Assembly (NCBI GenBank): GCA_030024065.1
Contig: JASEIE010000075.1
Span: forward strand, 1-13,261
DNA: 13,261 nt
From: Thermodesulfobacteriota bacterium
Lineage (GTDB): Bacteria > Desulfobacterota > BSN033 > UBA1163
Direction of reading: 5' to 3'
Shown: positions 5,800 to 12,607 of the stretch, piece after piece
Layout of the letters: the number at the start of each line of letters is the position of its first letter
How positions within the stretch are numbered: the stretch's first letter is position 1
Translations under genes and position numbers: made by a program
The notes under the pieces: model-generated
Databases searched by the model: none
Seen by the model: only the letters and a program-made list of their open reading frames with translations
What the model was told of the DNA's origin: nothing

Positions 5800-7200
5800 A
5801 TGGTAGAGAAAAAATGGGAGGCCATGGAGGCTATCTTCAATCCAAAGTCCGTTGCAATCATCGGTGCATCAGACAATCCGGGGAAGTTGGGGTCCCATGT
5901 CATGAGGAGTTTAACCGAAGGCAAATATCCCGGCAGAATCTATCCCGTCAATCCGGGAAAAGATGAAATCCTTGGAATCAAAACTTACCCTTCCCTGCTC
6001 CAGGTCCCCGAAGCAATCGATCTCTCCATTATCGTGCTTCCAGCCGAATGGGTGCCCAAAACGATACGGGAGTGTGGTGAAAAAGGCGTAAAAGGAATCA
6101 TCCTCATCACAGCGGGTTTCAAAGAGATCGAGGATAGAAGAGGAGAATCTTTGCAAAGGGAGATCACCGAACTGGCAAACCAGTTCGGAATCAAAATCAT
6201 CGGCCCGAACACCTTCGGGATCGTCAATCTCCACCTTCCCCTCAATGCCTCTTTCACCCCGGAATTTTCCCGGGTGGAAAGAGGAGGAATCGGCTTTGTC
6301 AGTCAGAGTGGCGGGATGTCCCATTTAATGGCCTTCCTTTCGATGAGAAATCAACTCGGGTTCAGCAAGATCGCAGGCTTGGGAAACCGCTGCAATGTCG
6401 ATTTCTGGGACATGGTGGAGTATCTGGTAGAGGACCCAGAGACCGAAGTGATCGCCCTCTATCTCGAAGGGATCGATGAACCAAGAAAATTGATGGAGAT
6501 AGCAAAAAGGGGAAACCGGAAAAAACCGATTCTGGCCTATAAGGTGGGGCGCTCCCTCACGGGCGATCAGGCCTCCCAGTTTCATACCGGATCCCTTGCC
6601 GGAAAACATGAGATCTATGAGGCCGCCTTCAAGCAGGCTGGCATCTTAACAGTGGGGAGCTCGGAAGAGCTTTTGGATACGGCTAAGGCCTTGTCCCTCT
6701 CCTTACTCCCTGACGGGAAGAGAGTGGCTGTCCTCTCCGGTCAGGCGGGCCCCGGTATGGCGGCCTGTGATGTATGCGAGATCGAAGGACTATCGATTCC
6801 GCCCTTCTCTTCTGAGACTCAAAAAAGGATTGACGCCCTTCTCCCTCCTCTTGCCATCAGGACAAACCCGGTTGATATGGGGCCTGCCTGGTATGACGCT
6901 GCAGCCATTAGGGGGATCGTGGAAGCAGTCTCATCAGACCACAACATCGATGCCATCGTCCTCTGTATCATGTTTGCCTCGGCCAACAGGGCTGCCGTGG
7001 GGACCCTTTCTCGTCTTTTGCTTCAGAGGAGACAGAATAAACCTGTGATATGCTGTATCTCTTCGCCTCCGGGAATCTGGGATGAGGAAATTAGGTTGCT
7101 CGAACAATCGGGAATTCCAAACTATCCCACCCCGGAGAGGGCTGCTAAAGCACTTGCGAACCTGTACCGGCTTAAAAAGATGAGAACAGGAGGCGATTAG
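5800..7200 (+). CDS. ADP-forming acetyl/acyl-CoA synthetase, alpha subunit
   Basis: The 466-residue protein matches the usual length of stand-alone alpha chains of NDP-forming acyl-CoA synthetases, which interconvert acyl-CoA, ADP and phosphate with acid, CoA and ATP. Order: a Rossmann CoA-binding domain at residues about 12-105 (NPKSVAIIGASDNPGKLG), IIGPNTFGIVN at 134-143, the ligase domain beginning GIGFVSQSGGMSHLM at 164-177, LGNRCNVDFWDMVEYL at 194-209, and QFHTGSLAG at 260-268, whose His 262 fits the phosphohistidine of the family. A second ligase-CoA domain (VAVLSGQAGPGMAACD) and a C-terminal part ending PTPERAAKAL follow. The start is ATG 5800 with AGGAG 8 nt upstream. No ATP-grasp beta subunit is next to it, so the partner must be encoded elsewhere or the protein acts differently. 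It is cytosolic and could conserve energy from acyl-CoA in fermentation or fatty/aromatic acid oxidation. Confidence 0.92.
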   Translation: MVEKKWEAMEAIFNPKSVAIIGASDNPGKLGSHVMRSLTEGKYPGRIYPVNPGKDEILGIKTYPSLLQVPEAIDLSIIVLPAEWVPKTIRECGEKGVKGIILITAGFKEIEDRRGESLQREITELANQFGIKIIGPNTFGIVNLHLPLNASFTPEFSRVERGGIGFVSQSGGMSHLMAFLSMRNQLGFSKIAGLGNRCNVDFWDMVEYLVEDPETEVIALYLEGIDEPRKLMEIAKRGNRKKPILAYKVGRSLTGDQASQFHTGSLAGKHEIYEAAFKQAGILTVGSSEELLDTAKALSLSLLPDGKRVAVLSGQAGPGMAACDVCEIEGLSIPPFSSETQKRIDALLPPLAIRTNPVDMGPAWYDAAAIRGIVEAVSSDHNIDAIVLCIMFASANRAAVGTLSRLLLQRRQNKPVICCISSPPGIWDEEIRLLEQSGIPNYPTPERAAKALANLYRLKKMRTGGD

Positions 7201-7207
7201 AAGAGGA

Positions 7208-7627
7208 ATGGACTTTTTCAATTCTCTCACCGTAAGGATTCCGTTAGCTGTCGTCGGAGGAATTCTCTATGGCCTGCTCGCCTACATTGTTGTTCTTCTC
7301 CTGGACTTCCCCCATCAGACCGCCATTGTCGCAGGTCTCCTCGTCTTTTTCCTCTACCTCGGCTCAAGGCTCCTCGTTCTCTTCTCCGGAATCGATACCC
7401 CTTATTATTCAAAGGGGCGAAAAGGTTCGTTTTTTGAGAACACTTCCTTCTACCGGACGGCCCAATGGGTCGGCAAGCTCTATCACTACCACGATACTGC
7501 TCTTTTTGTCTTCCTGGTCATCCTGGCCATCGTTTTCGTCATCTCCCTTATGTTGGATGGGATAAACCATCAGCCTTTTGGACAAACCATCCAAAATATA
7601 TGGAACATCATCTCTGCTTTATCATAA
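7208..7627 (+). CDS. Small three-helix membrane protein, unknown function
   Basis: The 139-residue protein starts at an ATG 7 nt after the CoA ligase stop, preceded by AAGAGG. It is probably co-transcribed with the ligase gene. Hydrophobic segments lie at residues about 11-32, 37-59 and 98-118. The loop between the second and third is polar and aromatic (TPYYSKGRKGSFFENTSFYRT), with a histidine cluster before the last helix (KLYHYHDTALF). I do not recognise a family. The close spacing is the only hint that it serves with the CoA ligase, for example in transport or anchoring, and that is speculation. Confidence 0.7.
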   Translation: MDFFNSLTVRIPLAVVGGILYGLLAYIVVLLLDFPHQTAIVAGLLVFFLYLGSRLLVLFSGIDTPYYSKGRKGSFFENTSFYRTAQWVGKLYHYHDTALFVFLVILAIVFVISLMLDGINHQPFGQTIQNIWNIISALS

Positions 7628-7677
7628 TCGATTTTTTATCCCCTTCTAACCGAATTGCTTTGTTGTGGGCTTTTTAA

Positions 7678-7898
7678 TATAATCTAAATTGAGCGATTTT
7701 TATTCTTAAATGCAACTGCAACCTTTAAGGATGTGGGTTTTTTTGAAACATCCATTTTCACCCAATAGGTGATTTTCTTTGCAGGCTAAAGAATTCGTAG
7801 GGGAGCCCCTCCGTGGGCTCCCGGACTGGGCGGCCACAGAGGGCCGCCCCTACGGGCTACCAAATGTTTATGGAAGAATCGCTCAATTTAGGTATAAT
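7678..7898. mobile_element. MITE-like element with 15-bp terminal inverted repeats
   Basis: CTAAATTGAGCGATT at 7684-7698 and AATCGCTCAATTTAG at 7877-7891 are exact reverse complements enclosing 178 bp. TATAAT occurs directly outside the left end (7678-7683) and one base outside the right end (7893-7898), resembling a target duplication. There is no transposase ORF, so any movement would be non-autonomous. The interior is AT-rich on the left, with a GGATGT/ACATCC stem at 7729-7753, and carries a GC-rich cruciform repeat at 7796-7854. The TATAAT at the right end points toward the downstream genes and could act as a -10 box, but no good -35 is visible. Confidence 0.55.
7796..7854. repeat. GTAGGGG...CCCCTAC double-hairpin repeat nested in the MITE-like element
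   Basis: The outer stem CGTAGGGG (7796-7803) / CCCCTACG (7847-7854) encloses two hairpins: GGGAGCCC/GGGCTCCC (7801-7808 / 7815-7822, 6-nt loop) and GGGCGGCC/GGCCGCCC (7828-7835 / 7842-7849, 6-nt loop). The stems share a few bases, so the outer and inner pairings compete. Its base composition differs sharply from its AT-rich host element, suggesting a later insertion. From memory, GTAGGGG-type repeats are dispersed in many bacterial groups. Confidence 0.65.
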
Positions 7899-7925
7899 AA
7901 AAGGGGCAATTAAAAAGAAAGTTAA

Positions 7926-8123
7926 ATGGAGAACGGACTTAAACATCATGCCAGTGAAAGATCGACGAAGGTTGGGAATCTCCTATTTGACCTCTCCAGC
8001 ATGGAGTATGGTTTCCTGGAGATAAAAAGATACCGCCAGGAGATCTGGGATTATATTCAATATCGTAAAAGCCTTGTGAAGTGGCTCCTCACGAACGAAC
8101 GGATCAAAGGAGGAGTCTTATGA
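7926..8123 (+). CDS. Small hypothetical protein
   Basis: This 65-residue ORF begins at an ATG 35 nt after the right inverted repeat of the MITE-like element, with only a weak AAGAAAG ribosome site. Its stop overlaps the start of the next reading frame as ATGA (8120-8123), and AGGAGG lies inside its 3' end, which is the usual arrangement of a translationally coupled gene pair. The protein is basic and charged (KRYRQEIWDYIQYRKSLVKWL), without a signal or membrane segment. I do not recognise it. It may be the intact or trimmed partner of the decayed gene that follows. Confidence 0.38.
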   Translation: MENGLKHHASERSTKVGNLLFDLSSMEYGFLEIKRYRQEIWDYIQYRKSLVKWLLTNERIKGGVL

Positions 8124-8279
8124 AGGAGAAGATTAAAGAATTCACTTTGGGGTTGGGGGTTGATGATAATGATCAAGGACCTCCATTTCTGGCGTCTCTA
8201 TCAGGCCGGATTCATTGGTTTTCAGTACTTCTGTTTCAATTGTATAAAGTTCTGTCCGGTAGGCCAGCAGGAGGGTTGA
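8120..8279 (+). pseudogene. Remnant of an Fe-S reductase-like gene (internal deletion and frameshift)
   Basis: An ATG at 8120 with AAAGGAGGA upstream begins MKEKIKEFTLGLGVDD, which closely resembles the first residues of 4Fe-4S reductases of the QueG / reductive-dehalogenase-like group. The frame then loses that character. A second frame, shifted by +1 and open from 8169 to 8279, reads IKDLHFWRLYQAGFIGF and ends with CFNCIKFCPVGQ, a CxxCxxxCP cluster-binding motif typical of the C-terminal half of such proteins. The two ends are thus present while the several hundred residues expected between them are missing. I infer a large deletion with a frame change. It directly precedes DUF6599 and DUF362 genes, so an Fe-S protein may once have belonged to that operon. 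Confidence 0.45.
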
Positions 8280-8291
8280 AGAAAATTTAAA

Positions 8292-9215
8292 ATGAGAGCG
8301 ATGGTATTTACCTATTTTTTACTCATCCCCTTGCTGGTAGCCAGCGGGTTGCCTGCCCTCTCCGCAGAGAAGGACGGAAGGAAGACGGAGATGAAGAAAA
8401 TACTTCCATTGAAAGTGGGCGGTTATGAATCAGACAAGAAAGATGAATTTTATGATCGAAACAGAGCCTTTCGCTATATGGATGGGGCAGCAGAACTCTA
8501 TCGGTCTTACTCATTTAAGCTCTTGATGGTCCGCCGCTATCTGAAAGCAGGCCATCCTCCCATCATTATCGAACTCTTCGATATGGGTTCATCGGAAGAT
8601 GCCTTTGGAATCTTCTCTTACGAAACAGGAGGAGAAGAGATGGAGGTGGGTCAGGGGGCGGATTATGGAGGAGGCCTCCTCAGGTTCTGGAAGGGGAAGT
8701 ACTTCGCTAATGTCTATGCCGAGAAAGAGACGCCCTCCACAAAGAAAGACACTTTACAGATCGGACAGACCATCGCCAGAAACATCAAACAGGAAGGTCA
8801 AAAGCCAAAACTGATCTATCTTTTGCCCAAGGAAAACCTCTTAGAAAGAAACATCTGTTACTTTCACCTCCATCAGGGCCTCAATTATCACCACTTTGTC
8901 TCCCACGACAACATCCTGCACCTGGGGGAACGAACGAATGCCGTACTGGCTTCCTATTTTTATGCCGGAGTGAAGGGAAGGACCTTCCTTCTCTTGATCC
9001 AGTATCCCGCAGAGAAACTTGCTGAAAAGGCTTTTCAAAGTTTTATGAAGGCCTACATGCCAGAGTCCTCCTCAGGGGTAATCCGGACGGAAAGCGGCAA
9101 ATGGACAGCTTCGCAATCTCATCAGAAATATGTCATTGCGGTTTTCGATGCACCCTCCAGAGAAAAAGCAGAAGAAATGATAGGGACAACCGTTAAGAGA
9201 TTGGAGGTAAAATGA
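8292..9215 (+). CDS. Exported DUF6599-type protein
   Basis: The 307-residue protein has an N-terminal signal peptide (MRAMVFTYFLLIPLLVASGL, with cleavage likely after ALSA near residue 25). The diagnostic stretch is YMDGAAELYRSYSF at residues 62-75, followed by IIIELFDMGSSEDAFGIFSY at 91-110. Both are characteristic of the uncharacterised DUF6599 family as I know it. The second half contains HLHQGLNYHHF and a strand-rich region ending in KRLEVK. The ribosome site is poor; a good AGGAGG is 17 nt upstream, inside the decayed Fe-S gene, consistent with former coupling. It overlaps the DUF362 gene by 4 bp, so the two are probably translated together and act at the same extracytoplasmic site. The biochemical role is unknown. 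Confidence 0.85.
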   Translation: MRAMVFTYFLLIPLLVASGLPALSAEKDGRKTEMKKILPLKVGGYESDKKDEFYDRNRAFRYMDGAAELYRSYSFKLLMVRRYLKAGHPPIIIELFDMGSSEDAFGIFSYETGGEEMEVGQGADYGGGLLRFWKGKYFANVYAEKETPSTKKDTLQIGQTIARNIKQEGQKPKLIYLLPKENLLERNICYFHLHQGLNYHHFVSHDNILHLGERTNAVLASYFYAGVKGRTFLLLIQYPAEKLAEKAFQSFMKAYMPESSSGVIRTESGKWTASQSHQKYVIAVFDAPSREKAEEMIGTTVKRLEVK

Positions 9216-10108
9216 CCGTGAAGAAGAACAGAGTCATTACACGGCGGGACTTCATTCGAGGCACCGCCTATACCGCCATTGCCGCGGCGCTTGGCTCATC
9301 CCCCAGTGGAGAAGCGAAGGCGGAAGAGAAAGTTAAAGTCGTCCTCATCCGTGACAAGAATGTGATCGATTCGCAGGGTCAAATCAATCAGAGGATTCTT
9401 CAGCGGATGCTCGATCAGGGAGTGTGTCAATTGTTGGGTGTGGAGAAACCAATTCAGGCCTGGAGGAAATTGATCAAACCAAATGACATCGTGGGAATCA
9501 AAAGCAATGTCTGGTTCTACCTGCCTACTCCTGAGGAACTGGAAATGGCCATTGTGAAGCGGGTGATGGAGGTTGGCGTTCCTAAAAAGAGTATCGGCAT
9601 TGACGACCGAGGGGTGCTGAATAATCCCATATTTAAGTCCTCCACAGCGCTCATAAATGTCCGGCCCCTGAGGACCCATCACTGGTCCGGAATCGGTGGT
9701 TGTATCAAGAATTATGTGATGTTCGTTGCCTCTCCCTGGGCTTATCACAGTGATGCCTGCTCACCGCTTGCCTCGATATGGAATCAACCCATTGTTAAGG
9801 GCAAGACCCGGCTGAATATCTTGAGTTTGATCCGAACCCAATTCTACAACCGGGGAGCCCATCACTTTGACCGGAGATTTGTCTCGGAGTATAAAGGCCT
9901 TCTCATCGGGAAGGATCCTGTGGCGCTAGATGCTGTGGGTGCCCGCCTCCTTCAACTTCAGCGGGTTGGCTATTTCGGTGAGGATCGCCCTCTGGACAAT
10001 CCCCCTACACATATTTTTGCCGCTGATGAGAAATACAAGCTCGGGGTGAGCGACCTCCGTCGCATTGACATTGTTAAATTGGGCTGGATGGAAAACTCGT
10101 TGATATAG
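9212..10108 (+). CDS. Tat-exported DUF362 protein
   Basis: The 298-residue protein begins in an ATGA overlap with the DUF6599 gene. A twin-arginine signal, ITRRDFIRG with Arg 11 and Arg 12, is followed by a short hydrophobic stretch (AYTAIAAALG) and a cleavage zone near SGEAKAEE, so export in folded form with a cofactor is likely. The body matches DUF362 (PF04015): KPNDIVGIKSNVWF at residues about 90-103, ALINVRPLRTHHWSGIGGCIKNYVM at about 146-170, and GLLIGKDPVALDAVGARLLQ near 230-249. The ferredoxin-like C-terminal domain found in some DUF362 proteins is absent, and no CxxC cluster is seen. The function of the family is not settled; redox or metal-cofactor roles are plausible. The gene ends 12 bp from the convergent vapC. 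Confidence 0.88.
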   Translation: MTVKKNRVITRRDFIRGTAYTAIAAALGSSPSGEAKAEEKVKVVLIRDKNVIDSQGQINQRILQRMLDQGVCQLLGVEKPIQAWRKLIKPNDIVGIKSNVWFYLPTPEELEMAIVKRVMEVGVPKKSIGIDDRGVLNNPIFKSSTALINVRPLRTHHWSGIGGCIKNYVMFVASPWAYHSDACSPLASIWNQPIVKGKTRLNILSLIRTQFYNRGAHHFDRRFVSEYKGLLIGKDPVALDAVGARLLQLQRVGYFGEDRPLDNPPTHIFAADEKYKLGVSDLRRIDIVKLGWMENSLI

Positions 10109-10120
10109 GGTCGGGGGAAT

Positions 10121-10573
10121 TTATCGGCTGACCGGCCTGTCAAACCTGACAACAGAAAAACCCATTGCTTTTGCCCCAGCCGCCATCACACGATCAGCAG
10201 TGGCAAGAACCTCTGCCTGAATCTCCCTTGCAATCATCAGGTGTAGTGCATCGAGTGTTCGAATCGGCAGGTCAGGATGAACGGACAGAAGATTCACCGC
10301 ACCTGCGGTCAGACCATCGGGTAAGGGGTGGCAAATCAGAAACCTTTGACGAATATCCTCTTCAAACGTTGCAAAAACCTTCATCTCTGTTTTGGGGTCA
10401 ATATTTCTCTCTCTTCGTCGTCGAGAAAGTAGACACCGTATTTCCACGATGGTTAGATCACTAATATCAACCGGACCGTTTTCCTGGATATGTTTCTCAA
10501 CATCCTCGGATCCTTCTTCGTTTAGATACCATTTGGCCAAAGCGCTGGTATCGAAGTAGATGATTTTTCTCAT
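10121..10573 (-). CDS. vapC: VapC-type PIN-domain ribonuclease toxin
   Basis: The 150-residue PIN domain has the expected acidic residues: Asp 8 in YFDTSALAKWYL, Glu 44 in SDLTIVEIRCLLSRR, Asp 108 in RTLDALHLMIA and Asp 127 in LATADRVMAAGAKAMG. These bind the metal ions that cut RNA, commonly tRNA or rRNA in this family. The ATG at 10573 overlaps the antitoxin stop by 4 bp, the standard translational coupling of vapBC. All catalytic residues are present, so the toxin looks functional. The RNA target cannot be predicted from sequence. Confidence 0.88.
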   Translation of the reverse strand: MRKIIYFDTSALAKWYLNEEGSEDVEKHIQENGPVDISDLTIVEIRCLLSRRRRERNIDPKTEMKVFATFEEDIRQRFLICHPLPDGLTAGAVNLLSVHPDLPIRTLDALHLMIAREIQAEVLATADRVMAAGAKAMGFSVVRFDRPVSR

Positions 10574-10797
10574 CTTCCATTCCTATCTTCACGGATCAGT
10601 TTCTCGCTTCTTTTTCGCATCCGTGGCATTCCCTCTCGCAAGTCTCGGTGAGATGGAATGGGCCTCTTCTTTCCTGCCTGAACCAAAAGCGCAATGGGTT
10701 CGCCACGTCGTGTAACCATGACTTCCCCCTCAACCTCCAACAAATGATCCAGATGCGTGAGTGATTTCCGAGCCTCCCGTATGGTGAGTTTCTTCAT
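10570..10797 (-). CDS. vapB: VapB-type (Phd/YefM-like) antitoxin
   Basis: The 75-residue protein starts at ATG 10797. GGAG at 10805-10808 is 7 nt upstream of this ATG, whereas the TTG at 10803 sits almost on the ribosome site and is rejected. The N-terminal half (MKKLTIREARKSLTHLDHLL, then VMVTRRGEPIALLV) is the Phd/YefM DNA-binding fold that recognises the operon's own promoter. The basic C-terminal tail (MRKRSEKLIREDRNGR) would bind and block the toxin. It is the first gene of the operon, in the usual antitoxin-toxin order. Confidence 0.87.
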   Translation of the reverse strand: MKKLTIREARKSLTHLDHLLEVEGEVMVTRRGEPIALLVQAGKKRPIPSHRDLREGMPRMRKRSEKLIREDRNGR

Positions 10798-10829
10798 TTT
10801 CAATCTCCTTTTATCTTACCGGCAGGAAT

Positions 10830-10880
10830 GGATGTGTCACACCCTTCCGAATTTGTAGCACATTCTTTATGCTTTTACAA
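10830..10880 (-). promoter_or_regulatory. Putative vapBC promoter and operator
   Basis: On the minus strand, TTGTAA (10875-10880) and TACAAA (10852-10857) are separated by exactly 17 bp and match the -35 and -10 boxes at four of six bases each. Just downstream, where transcription should begin, lies the imperfect palindrome GGATGTGTCACACCC (10830-10844; arms of 7 with one mismatch around a central base). This is a sensible operator for autorepression by VapB or VapBC. This is inferred from position and symmetry only. Confidence 0.42.
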
Positions 10881-10940
10881 TAATTTCCTTTTTTTTGGAA
10901 CCAAATGCTTCCGGCGTTGTCTTTAATATTAAAACAATCA

Positions 10941-10971
10941 CCCCTCACCCCCTCCCTGTCATAGGTAGGGA
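10941..10971. repeat. Short CCCCTCACCC hairpin element
   Basis: CCCCTCACCC at 10941-10950 is followed by TCCCT (10953-10957) pairing with AGGGA (10967-10971). The same opening word and C-rich/G-rich pairing occur in the larger element at 2382-2453, so this is probably a shorter family member. It lies in the leader of the DUF4139 gene, just before the ribosome site. Apart from this and the vapBC promoter, I see nothing else in the gap 10798-10993. Confidence 0.38.
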
Positions 10972-10993
10972 TAAATGAAAGGAGGATTTTCCA

Positions 10994-12409
10994 ATGAAAA
11001 AGTCAGTCATCTTAATTACCCTCATCTCATTTCTTTATTCTATTCAGATAGGATATGCTGCTCCACTTACGAGCACATTAAAAGATCAGCAAGAGGTGGC
11101 TGTCACCATCTACAATTCGAATATCGGGCTGGTGAAGGACACACGGCTCATCGACCTTAAGCCAGGAATCCATGAGCTGAAATTTATGGATGTGGCGGGA
11201 AAAATCGATCCTACCACGGTCCACATCAAGTCCCTGATCAATGGGTCGAGCCTCAGTATCCTGGAACAGAACTATGAATATGACCTTCTCAGCCCCCAGA
11301 AACTTCTTGAGAAGTATGTGGGTCAGAAGGTTCAGCTGGCAACATTCAACAACGAAACGAAAAAGGAGGAGATTATTGAAGCCACCCTCCTCTCTACGCA
11401 GGGTGGAAATATTTTTCAGATCGGAGATAAGATCCATATCGGCCATTACGGACGCATCCTGCTTTCAAAGATCCCCGAAAACCTCATTTCACAACCCACA
11501 CTCGTTTGGATGCTGGAAAGCAGGCTATCCCGACCCCAGAAAGTGGAGGCCTCTTACCTCACTTCCGGAATCAACTGGAAGGCTGACTATGTGGCTGTCT
11601 TGAATAAACTGGATACGATGACCGATTTAACGGGATGGGTCACCATTGACAACCGGAGCGGAGCAACTTACCAGAATGCTTTGCTTAAATTGGTAGCGGG
11701 TGATATCCATCGGGTGAAGGGGGAGATGAGAATGGATTATGCCAGGCCCATGGCGGCAACGAAAGAAGTGAGCCCTCAGTTTAAAGAGGAGTCCTTCTTC
11801 GAATATCATCTTTATACACTTGACCGCAGGACAACCATCAAAGATAATCAGACCAAACAGATGTCCCTGCTCGATGCCAGTCAGGTTCCGATTAAAAAAC
11901 TCTTTATCTTCTCAGGTCATCCCCAATACTATTACTCCCGATATGATCAAAAGACGAATAAGCAGAAGGTAGGGGTCTTCCTTGAGATGGGGAATTTCAA
12001 AAAGCATAATCTCGGAATGCCTCTTCCCAAGGGAACCATTCGGGTCTATAAAGAAGACAAAGATGGAAGCCTTCAGTTTGTGGGAGAGGACCGGATTGAC
12101 CATACGCCAAAGGACGAAAAGATCAAGATTAAGATCGGAGAGGCTTTTGATGTGGTAGGGGAGAAGACCCAGACCGATTACAAGCACCTCGGTTACAATC
12201 TCTATGAGGTGGCCTTTGAGGTGAGTTTAAGAAATCACAAAAACGAGGATATTAAGGTTTTAGTGGAAGAACCGATTCCCGGCGATTGGGAGATGCTCTC
12301 AAGTACCCATCCCTTTGAAAAATTGAGCGCCCATTTGATCCGCTTCGATGTGCCCGTGGCCAAAGATAAAGAAGTGAAGGTCAAGTATAGAATTCGATTC
12401 AGATACTAA
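10994..12409 (+). CDS. Exported DUF4139-family protein
   Basis: The 471-residue protein starts at ATG 10994, with AAAGGAGG 8 nt upstream (10978-10985 region). A signal peptide covers residues 1-22 (MKKSVILITLISFLYSIQIG, cleavage near YAA). The N-terminal part (VAVTIYNSNIGLVKDTRLI, then LKFMDVAGKIDPTTVHI) resembles the front half of DUF4139 proteins. The DUF4139 core begins near residue 185 with ASYLTSGINWKADYVAVLN, continues with WVTIDNRSGATYQNALLKL at 215-233, and ends in beta-rich sequence with VEEPIPGDWEML and KVKYRIRFRY. No catalytic motif or cysteine cluster is evident. Proteins of this family are exported and uncharacterised. The gene stands alone; repeat DNA begins at its stop codon. 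Confidence 0.86.
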   Translation: MKKSVILITLISFLYSIQIGYAAPLTSTLKDQQEVAVTIYNSNIGLVKDTRLIDLKPGIHELKFMDVAGKIDPTTVHIKSLINGSSLSILEQNYEYDLLSPQKLLEKYVGQKVQLATFNNETKKEEIIEATLLSTQGGNIFQIGDKIHIGHYGRILLSKIPENLISQPTLVWMLESRLSRPQKVEASYLTSGINWKADYVAVLNKLDTMTDLTGWVTIDNRSGATYQNALLKLVAGDIHRVKGEMRMDYARPMAATKEVSPQFKEESFFEYHLYTLDRRTTIKDNQTKQMSLLDASQVPIKKLFIFSGHPQYYYSRYDQKTNKQKVGVFLEMGNFKKHNLGMPLPKGTIRVYKEDKDGSLQFVGEDRIDHTPKDEKIKIKIGEAFDVVGEKTQTDYKHLGYNLYEVAFEVSLRNHKNEDIKVLVEEPIPGDWEMLSSTHPFEKLSAHLIRFDVPVAKDKEVKVKYRIRFRY

Positions 12410-12463
12410 AGTTCGGAGTATTTAGTTCGCCTGCCTGCCGGTAGGCAGGGAGTTCGGAGTATT
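12410..12463. repeat. AGTTCGGAGTATT direct repeat flanking a 20-bp palindrome
   Basis: AGTTCGGAGTATT is present twice, at 12410-12422 and 12451-12463. Between them at 12430-12449 lies CCTGCCTGCCGGTAGGCAGG, identical to the core palindrome at 1847-1866 except for one base. The direct repeats themselves show the 7-bp period (AGTTCGG then AGTATTT, then AGTTCGC). At 1769-2104 the palindrome is likewise embedded in heptamer words that include AGTTCGGAG (1820-1828). The association of palindrome and heptamers is therefore seen twice. The element begins directly after the DUF4139 stop codon but has no T-run, so a terminator role is doubtful. Confidence 0.65.
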
Positions 12464-12471
12464 CTGCTTTT

Positions 12472-12601
12472 ACCCCGTTAGAAATGTAACCCCGCTGCTC
12501 CCTCCGGGCCAGAGGCCCTCTGGTGCGGCGGCTGTAGCAGGGTTACATTTCAGATTAATTCCGGTGGGGTTTAATGACCCCGATGGAATTTCTAACGGGG
12601 T
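12472..12601. repeat. 130-bp nested-hairpin element with 14-bp inverted ends
   Basis: ACCCCGTTAGAAAT (12472-12485) and ATTTCTAACGGGGT (12588-12601) are exact reverse complements. Inside, AAATGTAACCC (12482-12492) pairs exactly with GGGTTACATTT (12540-12550), enclosing a GC-rich stretch. TTCC-GGGGT (12559-12570) pairs with ACCCC-GGAA (12577-12588) across a small internal loop. The bases 12482-12485 are shared by the outer and the first inner stem, so the two pairings exclude each other. No ORF is present. It could be a non-autonomous mobile repeat or a structured transcript. Confidence 0.65.
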
Positions 12602-12607
12602 TTACTC

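Noticed and set aside
5911..6609. Minus-strand ORFs inside the CoA ligase gene
   Set aside because: Shadows of a strongly conserved plus-strand enzyme.
9296..9748. Minus-strand ORF of 150 residues
   Set aside because: Antisense to the DUF362 gene, which has a Tat signal, coupling overlap and family motifs.
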